A stretch of DNA of 16,766 nt from Natronohydrobacter sp. GTDB taxonomy: Bacteria; Pseudomonadota; Alphaproteobacteria; Rhodobacterales; Rhodobacteraceae. Position numbers and translations under genes: made by a program. This document shows, one piece after another, positions 8,001 through 13,988 of this stretch (positions within the stretch are counted from its first letter, which is position 1; each line of letters begins with the position of its first letter). The stretch is taken from positions 1-16,766 of the forward strand of contig SKIM01000249.1 of the NCBI GenBank assembly GCA_007116445.1. The letters are read 5' to 3'. Under the pieces are notes generated by a model. That model saw nothing but the letters and a program-made list of their open reading frames with translations. It did not search any database and was not told the DNA's origin.

Positions 8001-8410
8001 TCGCCACCTTGTTCGAGCGTGTCATCATCGAGCGAGAACATCGTCGCGATGCTGGCACGGTCCAGCCCCCCCAGCGCCGCGCCGAGTACGGCATCGGGCA
8101 CGGGCTGGTCGCTCTGCGCCTCCATCAGCGTATTGCTGCGTCCCTTGATGCGGGCCAGATGCAGCGACTCCGTTGCGGTGGTGATCTCGGCCTCGATCCG
8201 CAGCGCGCGATAATCATGCAGGAAACCGTATTGCGATTGCGCGGGAAAGCCGAAAAGGAAATCCAGCCAGGCCGAAAACAGCGTTGATTTTCCGGCCTCA
8301 TTGGGGCCGTAAACAACATGCAGATCAGCCCCTTTTGCGGGCTGCGGCAGGGCCAGGCGCGCATCGGTGAAATGTCCGTATCGGATCAGCCCCAGTGCAT
8401 CGATGCGCAT
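5021..8410 (-). CDS. Rad50/SbcC-like coiled-coil AAA ATPase, YhaN type
   Basis: 1129 residues from the ATG at 8410; a GTG immediately upstream (8413) would add one residue. The ATG abuts the metallophosphoesterase stop as TGATG, implying coupling. The N-terminal half-site opens with MRIDALGLIRYGHF and has Walker A GPNEAGKS at 35-42, then FLFGFP and YGFLHDY, which are typical of YhaN proteins. Residues about 180 to 1000 are Ala/Arg/Glu/Gln-rich and look like long coiled-coil arms. The C-terminal half-site has signature-like LSKGT at 1042-1046, Walker B VPFIADD ending at Asp1075, and H-loop THHAH at 1105-1109. Such ATPases open the nuclease partner on DNA ends in double-strand break or replication repair. 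A CAQC pair lies at 730-733, but no Rad50-type zinc hook can be claimed. YhaN homologues are about 960 residues in Bacillus, so this one is long. Confidence 0.88.
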   Translation of the reverse strand: MRIDALGLIRYGHFTDARLALPQPAKGADLHVVYGPNEAGKSTLFSAWLDFLFGFPAQSQYGFLHDYRALRIEAEITTATESLHLARIKGRSNTLMEAQSDQPVPDAVLGAALGGLDRASIATMFSLDDDTLEQGGESILSSEGELGQLLFSASAGLSDLSDALRDLQDEADRWFRAGARKFRLNELKSQLRELETARRAVDVKASDWRKLCDALEDAEARYGAARTRGAATRRRLGEIARDLDALRDLSRLQRREAMLADLPDVEDYPASWLSDMPAWQREEAEIAALEPPAQARQSAIAQELDALDEDAQAEALSDRIDGLERRFGAIAKDMEDLPRRHAAATELGRQMAALLDRLGRPDLTPETARLPAALVAELTALMEQHAVLCSTLAQARTEHDRARHALPDGPATAPLDEAALNRLGPLVKDLQRADLLRLEMDARAGLAQAEITRRAAFAALAPWQGAPTALACLDLPSAAQLDALHGAIESAAQRLRDAEAHLGRLRAELAQARAGLGAVPELDAQEVAELRDARDRAWAAHKSSLSASTAATFERAMHADDRIRTQQIAAARQSERLTRVAQAQAALTVAEAERDKAEAESTEQIAALAEIWTTIGVAAQGRSLADLTAWCRRREEALAAARARDHAQAQLNAVLTRLDAARAALAQTPGAVPEDACFATLLADAEAQLEQAAALRLRAERERDAQARATALKDAQNALAQWQARWESLCAQCWVGLPAPEVGAMRAILDLVTSLTERSIRAAELAQRIDSIERDIAGFTAELHELARQLDMPIAGGPEQLWPVLRARLQTARERRSARARLRKAAEEAQRDCAALRTRRAALTARVAPVQARFGPHPLDALAQKLTKIAQAREIAQDCASLRLELAQKLGCTDLAPEIARLATLDATALQIEQDDLEARLMHEDKAMQESYAVLAAAQQARDSVSQDAEAARLEAERQTLILQIAEETRAFVARRAGIIAVEQALRRYRDTHRSSMMARASEAFAMLTGGRYSGLVTQAGGRDEVLMAQLAGGATKAVATLSKGTRFQLYLALRAAGYGEFASSRPTVPFIADDIFETFDDTRAEAAFRLLAQMARHGQVIYLTHHAHLCEIARKACPDVRFHDLRAV

Positions 8411-9639
8411 CACGGACGCTCCCCGCCAAGCCGCGCGAGCACTTCTGCAATACCGCGCTCGATCAGTTCGGGGTCGATCTGGGCCAGATCGTCGCGCAAC
8501 GCGGCAACAGAGGGCAGAGCGCCTTCCAGATCACGGCGCAGCGCTTCCAGTGCGGCTGTGTATTGCGCCGAGTTACGAATCTCGCCAGCGATGATCGAGG
8601 CCAGATCCCCCAGCGCGCCAGCGTCAGGGGCCTGCGCATCGAGGTCAAGGACCAGTTTCTCGACCCATGTGCCGCCAAGGTCGCGGGCGATTTGCTGTGC
8701 CTCCTCCTGGGCCAGATCACGGTCGCGAAAAAGCCGCGTGGCCAGCGGGCTATGGCCCTGCAATGTCAATCGCGCGACCAGATGCGGGACCGAGAGGCGG
8801 GCCTCTTCCAGCGCGTGGGCAAGCGCGCCGCGCAACGCGTGCCAGTCCTCCAGCCCGGTCACATCGAGCGCAACGGGCACGAAGGCCGCTTCTGCCACCA
8901 CCCGCGCTTCGACCTGCAGCCCGTTATCGCTGCAGGTCACAAGCGTTACGCTGCCTGCGCCTGCCTCGCCGATATCGCGGCCCTGCGGGATACCTGGCAT
9001 GACCACATGCGCAGCACTTGCTGCACCGGGATATTCGGTGCGTTTGTGGATATGACCCAGCGCCCAGTAATCGAAACCACTCGCCTGTAGATCGGCCAAT
9101 GCGCAGGGCGCGTAAGCATCATGGCCGGGGCTGCCATTGAGCGAGGTATGCATCAGCCCGATATTGAGCGCATCGGCAATCGGGGGCTTGTATTCGGGCA
9201 GAAGGCTTTTGGGGGCATGGCGGTCGCGGAAGCTCAACCCATGGATATGAATCTGCTGATGGCCTTTCGTGAGGGGGATCGCCCTAGCGCGTCCTGTGAA
9301 GGTGAAGACCCCGTCCGGGGGCGTCAATTCGCGAGTGATCACGCTTTCTGCGTCGTGATTGCCGCGAATGATGAAGGTGCGGATGCCTGCAGGCCCCAGC
9401 CGCGCCAGTTCGGACATCAGGAACCGCGCTGTTTTCATGCTGGTCTGGCTGCCATCATAGAGATCGCCTGCGATCAGCAGCGCATCGACCTGTTCGGACA
9501 GGCACAGATCGACGATCCGGCGCAGCACCATGCGCGACGCCTCCGCGATCAGTGCCGCCAGATCGGGGTCGCGCAGCGCAAGGCTGCGCAGCGGGCTGTC
9601 GAGATGCAGATCAGCCGTGTGAACGAAGCGAAATGCCAT
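8410..9639 (-). CDS. Mre11/SbcD-like metallophosphoesterase (DNA repair exonuclease, YhaO type)
   Basis: 409 residues. Calcineurin-like two-metal nuclease expected to pair with the coiled-coil ATPase encoded directly downstream (1-nt overlap). Metal ligands are visible in the canonical order: Asp10 and His12 in HTADLHLDSP, Asp59 in IAGDLYD, Asn94 and His95 in RGNHD, His164 in LMHTS, and His196 and His198 in LGHIHKR. The residues after about 230 would form the capping and ATPase-binding region. I chose the ATG at 9639 because MAFRFVHTADLHLD is the usual opening; a GTG seven codons upstream is possible. No strong ribosome binding site is seen before either. This is the first gene of the pair, divergent from the PagL-like gene. 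Confidence 0.9.
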   Translation of the reverse strand: MAFRFVHTADLHLDSPLRSLALRDPDLAALIAEASRMVLRRIVDLCLSEQVDALLIAGDLYDGSQTSMKTARFLMSELARLGPAGIRTFIIRGNHDAESVITRELTPPDGVFTFTGRARAIPLTKGHQQIHIHGLSFRDRHAPKSLLPEYKPPIADALNIGLMHTSLNGSPGHDAYAPCALADLQASGFDYWALGHIHKRTEYPGAASAAHVVMPGIPQGRDIGEAGAGSVTLVTCSDNGLQVEARVVAEAAFVPVALDVTGLEDWHALRGALAHALEEARLSVPHLVARLTLQGHSPLATRLFRDRDLAQEEAQQIARDLGGTWVEKLVLDLDAQAPDAGALGDLASIIAGEIRNSAQYTAALEALRRDLEGALPSVAALRDDLAQIDPELIERGIAEVLARLGGERP

Positions 9640-9709
9640 GCGACGACACTGCCCCGCCACGCGCGCGGCTGCAAGCGGTGACGTCGCGCATCTTCAGACG
9701 GGAAACGGA

Positions 9710-9751
9710 CAGTGGCGATGAAATATCTTGCAGTGGCGATGAAATATCTTG
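9710..9751. repeat. Perfect 21-bp tandem duplication
   Basis: Two identical head-to-tail 21-bp units (9710-9730 and 9731-9751), each beginning CAGTGGCGATG and ending AAATATCTTG. They lie in the 215-bp divergent gap between the metallophosphoesterase start (9639) and the PagL-like start (9855). Twenty-one bp is two helical turns, so any protein-binding site in the unit would appear twice on the same DNA face. It may equally be a recent replication-slippage duplication. Confidence 0.9.
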
Positions 9752-9775
9752 TTACTTTGTTCACCATTGTAGAAT
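9749..9775 (+). promoter_or_regulatory. Weak promoter candidate for the PagL-like gene
   Basis: TTGTTA (9749-9754) and TAGAAT (9770-9775) resemble -35 and -10 boxes, but the 15-nt spacer is short. The first two bases of TTGTTA belong to the end of the second 21-bp repeat unit, so the duplication sits directly upstream of the promoter. The leader to the ATG at 9855 would be about 70 nt. This is the best candidate in the gap, but not a strong one. Confidence 0.3.
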
Positions 9776-9854
9776 AGTCACTTGGAGAGCGGATGTGATC
9801 GTGGTCTGTGCGGGCGCGGCGCAAGCATCTGTCAGGATGAAGGATTACGCGCTT

Positions 9855-10325
9855 ATGATGTATTTACGACTGGTTCTGGTGGTTTTGCTCTGTTTCGCAA
9901 AACCGGCGTTTGCGGAAACTCCGCGTGTGATCGGCAGTCTTGGGCATCAGCTCACTGTCGATGATCCCGAAGCCTATCTGCGCTATCTGGGCCAGCCCTA
10001 TTTCAAAAGCCTGCAGCCTGTGCTGGGCCTGTCACTCGCGACAAACGGATCGGCCTGGATCGGGGCAGGGTCTGCGCTGACATGGCGTCCGGGCGAGGGC
10101 GGCGTGTTCCTGCGCGTGACCTCGATGGCGGGCTTGCATCGCATGGGCGACGGACGGAATCTTGGTGGACCGATCCAGTTCCGCACGGCGCTTGATTTCG
10201 GACTCGCGCGACCCGGCGGCTTTGAATTCGGCATCGGGGCTGATCATCGGTCAAGCGCGCGGATCTACCGACCCAATCCAGGATTGGATACGGTATATCT
10301 CTTTGCCTCGACACCGTTGAACTGA
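9855..10325 (+). CDS. PagL-like lipid A 3-O-deacylase (acyloxyacyl hydrolase family), exported
   Basis: 156 residues with a signal peptide (MMYLRLVLVVLLCFAKPAFA, cut before Glu21). The mature part has alternating hydrophobic stretches consistent with a small outer-membrane beta-barrel. The ending matches the PagL/acyloxyacyl hydrolase signature: ADHRSSA at 129-135, then PNPGLDTVYLF at 140-150. In Pseudomonas PagL the triad is His126, Ser128 and Glu140. Here His131, Ser133 and Asp145 keep the same spacing, with Asp in place of Glu. Such enzymes remove the 3-linked acyl chain from lipid A in the outer membrane. The ATG at 9855 (or 9858) is preferred because AAGGA lies about 10 nt upstream; an in-frame start at 9837 lacks that. 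The gene is monocistronic and converges on the sirtuin gene 17 nt downstream. The family call rests on the C-terminal motif. Confidence 0.7.
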   Translation: MMYLRLVLVVLLCFAKPAFAETPRVIGSLGHQLTVDDPEAYLRYLGQPYFKSLQPVLGLSLATNGSAWIGAGSALTWRPGEGGVFLRVTSMAGLHRMGDGRNLGGPIQFRTALDFGLARPGGFEFGIGADHRSSARIYRPNPGLDTVYLFASTPLN

Positions 10326-10342
10326 GCACTCGCATTTCAGCG

Positions 10343-11050
10343 CTATTCCAGCAGTTCGGCGACCCAGTGCGGCACGATCTGGCTGGCGGGACCGAAACGC
10401 GCTGCATCAAACAGCGAGGCTGTCGCCGAGGGCTCCAGATTAAGTTCCAATGTCCGCGCGCCACTGGTCGCGGCTTCCTGCACGAAACCGGCGGCTGGAT
10501 AGACATTTCCCGACGTGCCGATGGCCACGAACAAATCCGCTGCGCGAAGCGCGGTGTCGATGGCCTCCATGTGATAGGGATATTCACCAAACCAGACGAT
10601 ATCGGGGCGGGTCGCAGCGCGCCCGCAGGCCGGGCAGGGCGCTTGGGGGTCCATCTGGCGCGGCGCATCCCAGCGATGCCCGCAGGCCGCGCAGAGCGCG
10701 CGGGTCAGTTCGCCATGCATATGGATCACCTCGAGCGCGCCCGCGCGTTCCAGCAGATCATCGACATTCTGCGTGATCAGCGTGACGCGCTCGGGCCAGG
10801 CGCGCTGCAACCGGGCGAGCGCCTCATGCGCGGGGTTGGGCTGCGCCTCCAGGCAATTCGTCCGGCGGGCGTTGTAAAATTCATGCACCAGCGCGGGGTT
10901 ACGAGCGAAGCCCTCGGGCGTGGCGACCTCATTCAGATCGTAGCGCGTCCAGAGCCCGTCCTTGTCGCGGAAAGTGCCCAGACCCGATTCCGCCGAAAGC
11001 CCCGCGCCGGTCAGGATCACGATGCGCTCAGCGGGCATTGAGATGGTCAT
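10343..11050 (-). CDS. cobB: NAD-dependent protein deacylase, Sir2 family class III (CobB)
   Basis: 235 residues. Removes acyl groups, probably succinyl/malonyl as well as acetyl, from lysines using NAD+. Visible motifs: NAD-binding GAGLSAESG at 15-23 and TFR at 26-28, QNVDDLLERAG at 94-104, catalytic His112 in HMHGEL, and zinc cysteines 120, 123, 139 and 142. The class III acyl-pocket pair Tyr59 and Arg62 (FYNAR) is present. The start at 11050 is preferred because AGGTGA lies 4 nt before it; an internal ATG at 11038 has no such site. This start places the first 23 nt inside the end of uvrC, so the two genes are probably cotranscribed and translationally coupled. Confidence 0.92.
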   Translation of the reverse strand: MTISMPAERIVILTGAGLSAESGLGTFRDKDGLWTRYDLNEVATPEGFARNPALVHEFYNARRTNCLEAQPNPAHEALARLQRAWPERVTLITQNVDDLLERAGALEVIHMHGELTRALCAACGHRWDAPRQMDPQAPCPACGRAATRPDIVWFGEYPYHMEAIDTALRAADLFVAIGTSGNVYPAAGFVQEAATSGARTLELNLEPSATASLFDAARFGPASQIVPHWVAELLE

Positions 11051-12908
11051 GGATCACCTGCGCGAGGGCTTCTGAAATGCCATCCACGGCCTGCAAATCC
11101 GCCAGACCCGCCCGCGCCACTGCCTTGGCCGATCCGAAATGCGCCAGAAGCGCGCGCTTGCGCCCCGGACCGACCCCCGGAATATCATCAAGCGGTGAGG
11201 CACTGACTGCCTTGGCGCGTTTGGCGCGATGCGTGCCAATGGCGAAGCGATGTGCCTCGTCGCGCAGTCGCTGTACAAAATAGAGCACCGGGTCATTATG
11301 GCGCAGTGCGAAAGGACGGCTACCGGGGCGGTGGAATTCCTCTTTGCCCGCATCCCGGTCGATGCCCTTGGCCACGCCCACCACCGGAATGTCATCAACC
11401 CCCAGATCGGCCATGATCGAGGCCACGGCGCTGATCTGCCCCGCGCCACCGTCGATCAGCAACAGATCGGGCCAGGTTTCACCCTCGCGGTCGGGATCTT
11501 CTTTCAACAACCGCTCGAAGCGCCGGTTCAGCACTTCCTTCATCATGCCGAAATCGTCGCCCGCAGTGACGCCGTCGCCGCGAATATTGAACTTGCGATA
11601 CTGGCTCTTGATGAAGCCGTCGCGCCCGGCCACGATCATTGCGCCCACAGCATCGGTGCCCTGAATATGGCTGTTGTCATAGACTTCGATCCGCGCAGGC
11701 GGCGCATCAAGTCCGAACGCTTCGGCCAGTCCCTCCAGCATCCGCCCCTGCGCCGCGGTCGAGGCCATGCGCATCGCCAGCGCTTCGCGGGCATTGCGGG
11801 CGGCGTTTTCGACCAGCTCGGCTTTTTCACCGCGGCGCGGCACCAGCAATTCCACGCGCCGCCCCGCCCGGTCGCTGAGAAGCTGCGCCATCAGGTCGGC
11901 ATTCTCGATATCATGCGAGATGATCACCTGACGCGGTGGTTCCTTGCTGTCGTAGAATTGTCCCAGAAAGGCCTCCAGGATCTCGGGCTCTTCCGCCCCG
12001 GCCCCAGTCGCGGGGTAGAAATCGCGGTTGCCCCAGCTCTGCCCGGCGCGGATGAAGAAGACCTGAACACAGGCCTGTCCCTTGTCGAGATGCAGCGCGA
12101 TCACATCGGCTTCGGTGACTGTACGCGGGTTGATCCCCTGGCTCTGCTGAACATGCGTCAGGGCCCGGATACGGTCGCGCAGCGCGGCGGCACGCTCGAA
12201 TTCCATCGCGTCAGAGGCTGCCTGCATCTCTTCGGCAAGTTGCGCCTGGATCTTCGTGCTCTTGCCCGACAGGAAACGCTCGGCATCGGCCACCAGCCCG
12301 GCATAATCCTGTTCCGAGATGTATCCGACACAGGGCGCGGAGCAGCGCTTGATCTGATAGAGCAGGCAAGGCCGTGTGCGCGCGTTGAACACGGAATCCG
12401 TGCAGTTGCGCAGCAAGAACACGCGCTGCAACTGGTTGAGCGTCCGGTTCACGGCGCCGGCGCTGGCAAAGGGGCCGAAATACGCGCCTTTGACCGCGCG
12501 CCGCCCGCGATGCTTGCGCAGTTGCGGATACGCGTGATCCTTGGGCAAGAGGATATAGGGAAAGCTCTTGTCGTCGCGCAGCAGCACATTGTAGCGTGGC
12601 TTGAGCTGCTTGATCAGGTTCTGCTCTAGGAGCAGCGCTTCGGTTTCCGTGCGCGTGGTCAGAAACATCATCGAGGCGGTTTCCGAGATCATCCGCGCGA
12701 TCCGCCCGGAATGGCCCGCCGGGCGCGCGTAATTCGACACGCGCGCGCGCAGATTGCGCGCCTTGCCGACATAGAGAACTTCGGATTTGTCGTTCAGCAT
12801 CCGATAGACGCCGGGAGACGCATCCAGCCGCTTGAGGTAATCGGCGATGCAGGCATGGCCGCGCAACTCCGAGCCGTCCGCACCCTGTGATGTGATCTGA
12901 TCGGTCAT
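11028..12908 (-). CDS. uvrC: Excinuclease ABC subunit C (UvrC)
   Basis: 626 residues, normal length. Makes both incisions around DNA lesions bound by UvrAB in nucleotide excision repair. Domains in order: GIY-YIG nuclease (SPGVYRML at 31-38, LYVGKA at 45-50), a conserved cysteine set including RPCLLYQ and RCSAPC, a UVR helix pair for UvrB contact (EEMQAASDAMEFERAAALRDRI), an RNase H-like 5' incision domain (EVYDNSHIQG, LLIDGGAGQ), and C-terminal tandem helix-hairpin-helix (DDIPGVGPGRKRALL). The ATG at 12908 has no good ribosome binding site of its own. It overlaps the stop of a six-codon leader ORF, which may supply ribosomes. cobB overlaps its 3' end. Confidence 0.97.
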   Translation of the reverse strand: MTDQITSQGADGSELRGHACIADYLKRLDASPGVYRMLNDKSEVLYVGKARNLRARVSNYARPAGHSGRIARMISETASMMFLTTRTETEALLLEQNLIKQLKPRYNVLLRDDKSFPYILLPKDHAYPQLRKHRGRRAVKGAYFGPFASAGAVNRTLNQLQRVFLLRNCTDSVFNARTRPCLLYQIKRCSAPCVGYISEQDYAGLVADAERFLSGKSTKIQAQLAEEMQAASDAMEFERAAALRDRIRALTHVQQSQGINPRTVTEADVIALHLDKGQACVQVFFIRAGQSWGNRDFYPATGAGAEEPEILEAFLGQFYDSKEPPRQVIISHDIENADLMAQLLSDRAGRRVELLVPRRGEKAELVENAARNAREALAMRMASTAAQGRMLEGLAEAFGLDAPPARIEVYDNSHIQGTDAVGAMIVAGRDGFIKSQYRKFNIRGDGVTAGDDFGMMKEVLNRRFERLLKEDPDREGETWPDLLLIDGGAGQISAVASIMADLGVDDIPVVGVAKGIDRDAGKEEFHRPGSRPFALRHNDPVLYFVQRLRDEAHRFAIGTHRAKRAKAVSASPLDDIPGVGPGRKRALLAHFGSAKAVARAGLADLQAVDGISEALAQVIHDHLNAR

Positions 12909-12925
12909 GAGTCAAAGGCTGCCAT
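12905..12925 (-). CDS. Possible six-codon leader ORF coupled to uvrC
   Basis: ATG at 12925-12923, then codons for Ala-Ala-Phe-Asp-Ser and TGA at 12907-12905. The stop overlaps the uvrC ATG as ATGA. A modest purine-rich site (GAGAAG) lies just before this ATG, whereas the bases before the uvrC ATG show none. Ribosomes may enter at the leader and restart at uvrC. This is short enough to occur by chance, so only the arrangement is certain. Confidence 0.3.
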   Translation of the reverse strand: MAAFDS

Positions 12926-12987
12926 GATTCTTCTCAGCACTGCACCGTTTTCCATCCCGTATCAACCTGAATCCTGTCCACCAATTC

Positions 12988-12996
12988 TGTGGATAA
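12988..12996 (-). promoter_or_regulatory. DnaA box (consensus TTATCCACA)
   Basis: A perfect match to the DnaA 9-mer on the minus strand, inside the AT-rich gap upstream of uvrC. It would lie a few bases into the uvrC transcript if the promoter candidate at 13009-13038 is used. A second site matching 8 of 9 (TTATGCACT) lies at 13175-13183 on the same strand. The match is exact; binding by DnaA is inferred. Confidence 0.5.
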
Positions 12997-13008
12997 CTCT
13001 GTGGGCGA

Positions 13009-13038
13009 ATTGTAGATCATGGCGATTTTCTTCGTAAA
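13009..13038 (-). promoter_or_regulatory. Candidate promoter for uvrC-cobB
   Basis: On the minus strand, TTTACG (13038-13033) matches 4 of 6 -35 positions and TACAAT (13014-13009) matches 5 of 6 -10 positions, with an 18-nt spacer. The predicted start is near 13002, giving a leader of about 95 nt to the uvrC ATG. No alphaproteobacterial LexA motif (GAAC or GTTC direct repeats) is visible nearby, so SOS control is not indicated. Confidence 0.4.
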
Positions 13039-13054
13039 GATAGGTGGTTTTATG

Positions 13055-13077
13055 AGTTGCCTAAAAAATAGGCAACT
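13055..13077. repeat. Strong 9-bp inverted repeat (AGTTGCCTA / TAGGCAACT)
   Basis: Perfect 9-bp arms around an A5 loop, in the AT-rich gap between the reductase stop (13215) and the uvrC start (12908). It sits 16 bp upstream of the candidate uvrC -35. As a terminator for the reductase operon (minus strand) it lacks a T-run after the stem; its T-rich part is the loop. An operator for a dimeric regulator is the other reading. The remaining gap contains an A/T run at 13100-13112 and the second DnaA-like site, with no ORF I can support. Confidence 0.75.
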
Positions 13078-13214
13078 TTATAAGTCACTGTTATTGAGGG
13101 GAAAATTTTTTTCAATCCGCAAATCACTGAAAGTTAAGACGTTTTGATCTCAACTCTGTGACAGATATGTTAACAGTGCATAACCTACAGCTCGTACGGC
13201 GCAAACTCTGGCCG

Positions 13215-13985
13215 TTATGTCTTGGCGGCTGCGCACCATGCCAGATGCTCGCCCCCGTCGATGCACAGAAGCTGGCCAGTGACGGCCTGTGCATCGAGGA
13301 AATATCCCAAAGCCGCTGTGATATCAGCCGGGTTGGCCCCGCGTTCCAGAACTGTCGCCTTGCGGCTGGCGAGGTATGCCTCGCGGGGTTGGTCGGCGGC
13401 CTGCAATGTCGGTCCAGGGCCGATTGCGTTGACGCGGATGCGCGGGCCAAGTTCCTGTGCGGCCATGCGCGTGAACGCCCAGAGCCCCATCTTGGCGATG
13501 GAATAGGTCATGTGCTGCGGGGTCAGGTTGCGCACTTTCTGATCGATCATGTTCACCACCAGCCCCTGCGCGACCGGCTCACCTGCAGCATCAGGCAGGG
13601 GGCTGGGGCATTGCGCAGCAAAGCCCTGCGTCAGCACAAAGGGCGCGCGGAGGTTGGTCATGATGTGGCGGTCCCAGCTTTCACGGGTGGCCGTGGCGAT
13701 GCTGTCTTCCTCAAAGATCGAGGCATTGTTGATCAGGACCTGCAGAGGCCCGCCAAGCCCCTCAGCCGCAGCGGGCACGAGCGGGGCGAGCGCATCCTCG
13801 TCCAGCAGATCGGCACGAAGGCAGATCGCATGACGTCCCAGCGCCGTGATTTCCTGCGCCAACTCTTCCGCCGCGATTGCCGAGCTCTGGTAATGGATCG
13901 CCACGTCAATTCCGCGTTCGGCCAGAGCCAGCGCCATGGCGCGGCCCAGTCGTTTCGCGCCGCCGGTCACCAATGCCCGCGCCAT
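13215..13985 (-). CDS. Short-chain reductase, pteridine reductase (PTR1/FolM) type
   Basis: 256 residues, classic Rossmann SDR. The nucleotide site is TGGAKRLG at 7-14, the TG-XXX-R-X-G form typical of PTR1/FolM, and it favours NADPH. NNAS is at 86-89. The usual SDR catalytic Ser is replaced by Asp148 (NMIDQ), 13 residues before Tyr161, with Lys165 in YSIAK. Leishmania PTR1 has the same Asp-Tyr-Lys set with the same spacing. Function is therefore probably reduction of dihydropterins such as dihydromonapterin or dihydrofolate in the cytosol. GGAGG lies 7 nt before the ATG, inside the exchanger gene, and the gap to that gene is 3 nt. It is the last gene of the four-gene operon and sits upstream of uvrC. 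A generic SDR role remains possible. Confidence 0.82.
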   Translation of the reverse strand: MARALVTGGAKRLGRAMALALAERGIDVAIHYQSSAIAAEELAQEITALGRHAICLRADLLDEDALAPLVPAAAEGLGGPLQVLINNASIFEEDSIATATRESWDRHIMTNLRAPFVLTQGFAAQCPSPLPDAAGEPVAQGLVVNMIDQKVRNLTPQHMTYSIAKMGLWAFTRMAAQELGPRIRVNAIGPGPTLQAADQPREAYLASRKATVLERGANPADITAALGYFLDAQAVTGQLLCIDGGEHLAWCAAAKT

Positions 13986-13988
13986 ATG

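Noticed and set aside
5021..9639. Anti-phage defence island
   Set aside because: The nuclease/ATPase pair is flanked by housekeeping genes with no integrase, toxin, methylase or phage marker, and it fits a YhaO/YhaN repair pair better.
11229..12629. 466-codon plus-strand ORF opposite uvrC
   Set aside because: Antisense shadow of a highly conserved gene; no recognisable domain.
12909..13140. SOS (LexA) box before uvrC
   Set aside because: I looked for the alphaproteobacterial GAAC/GTTC direct-repeat motif and saw none.
13170..13184. CtrA-like site TTAA...ATAAC
   Set aside because: The spacing is 6 instead of 7 and the second half-site has a mismatch, so it is not a credible CtrA box.
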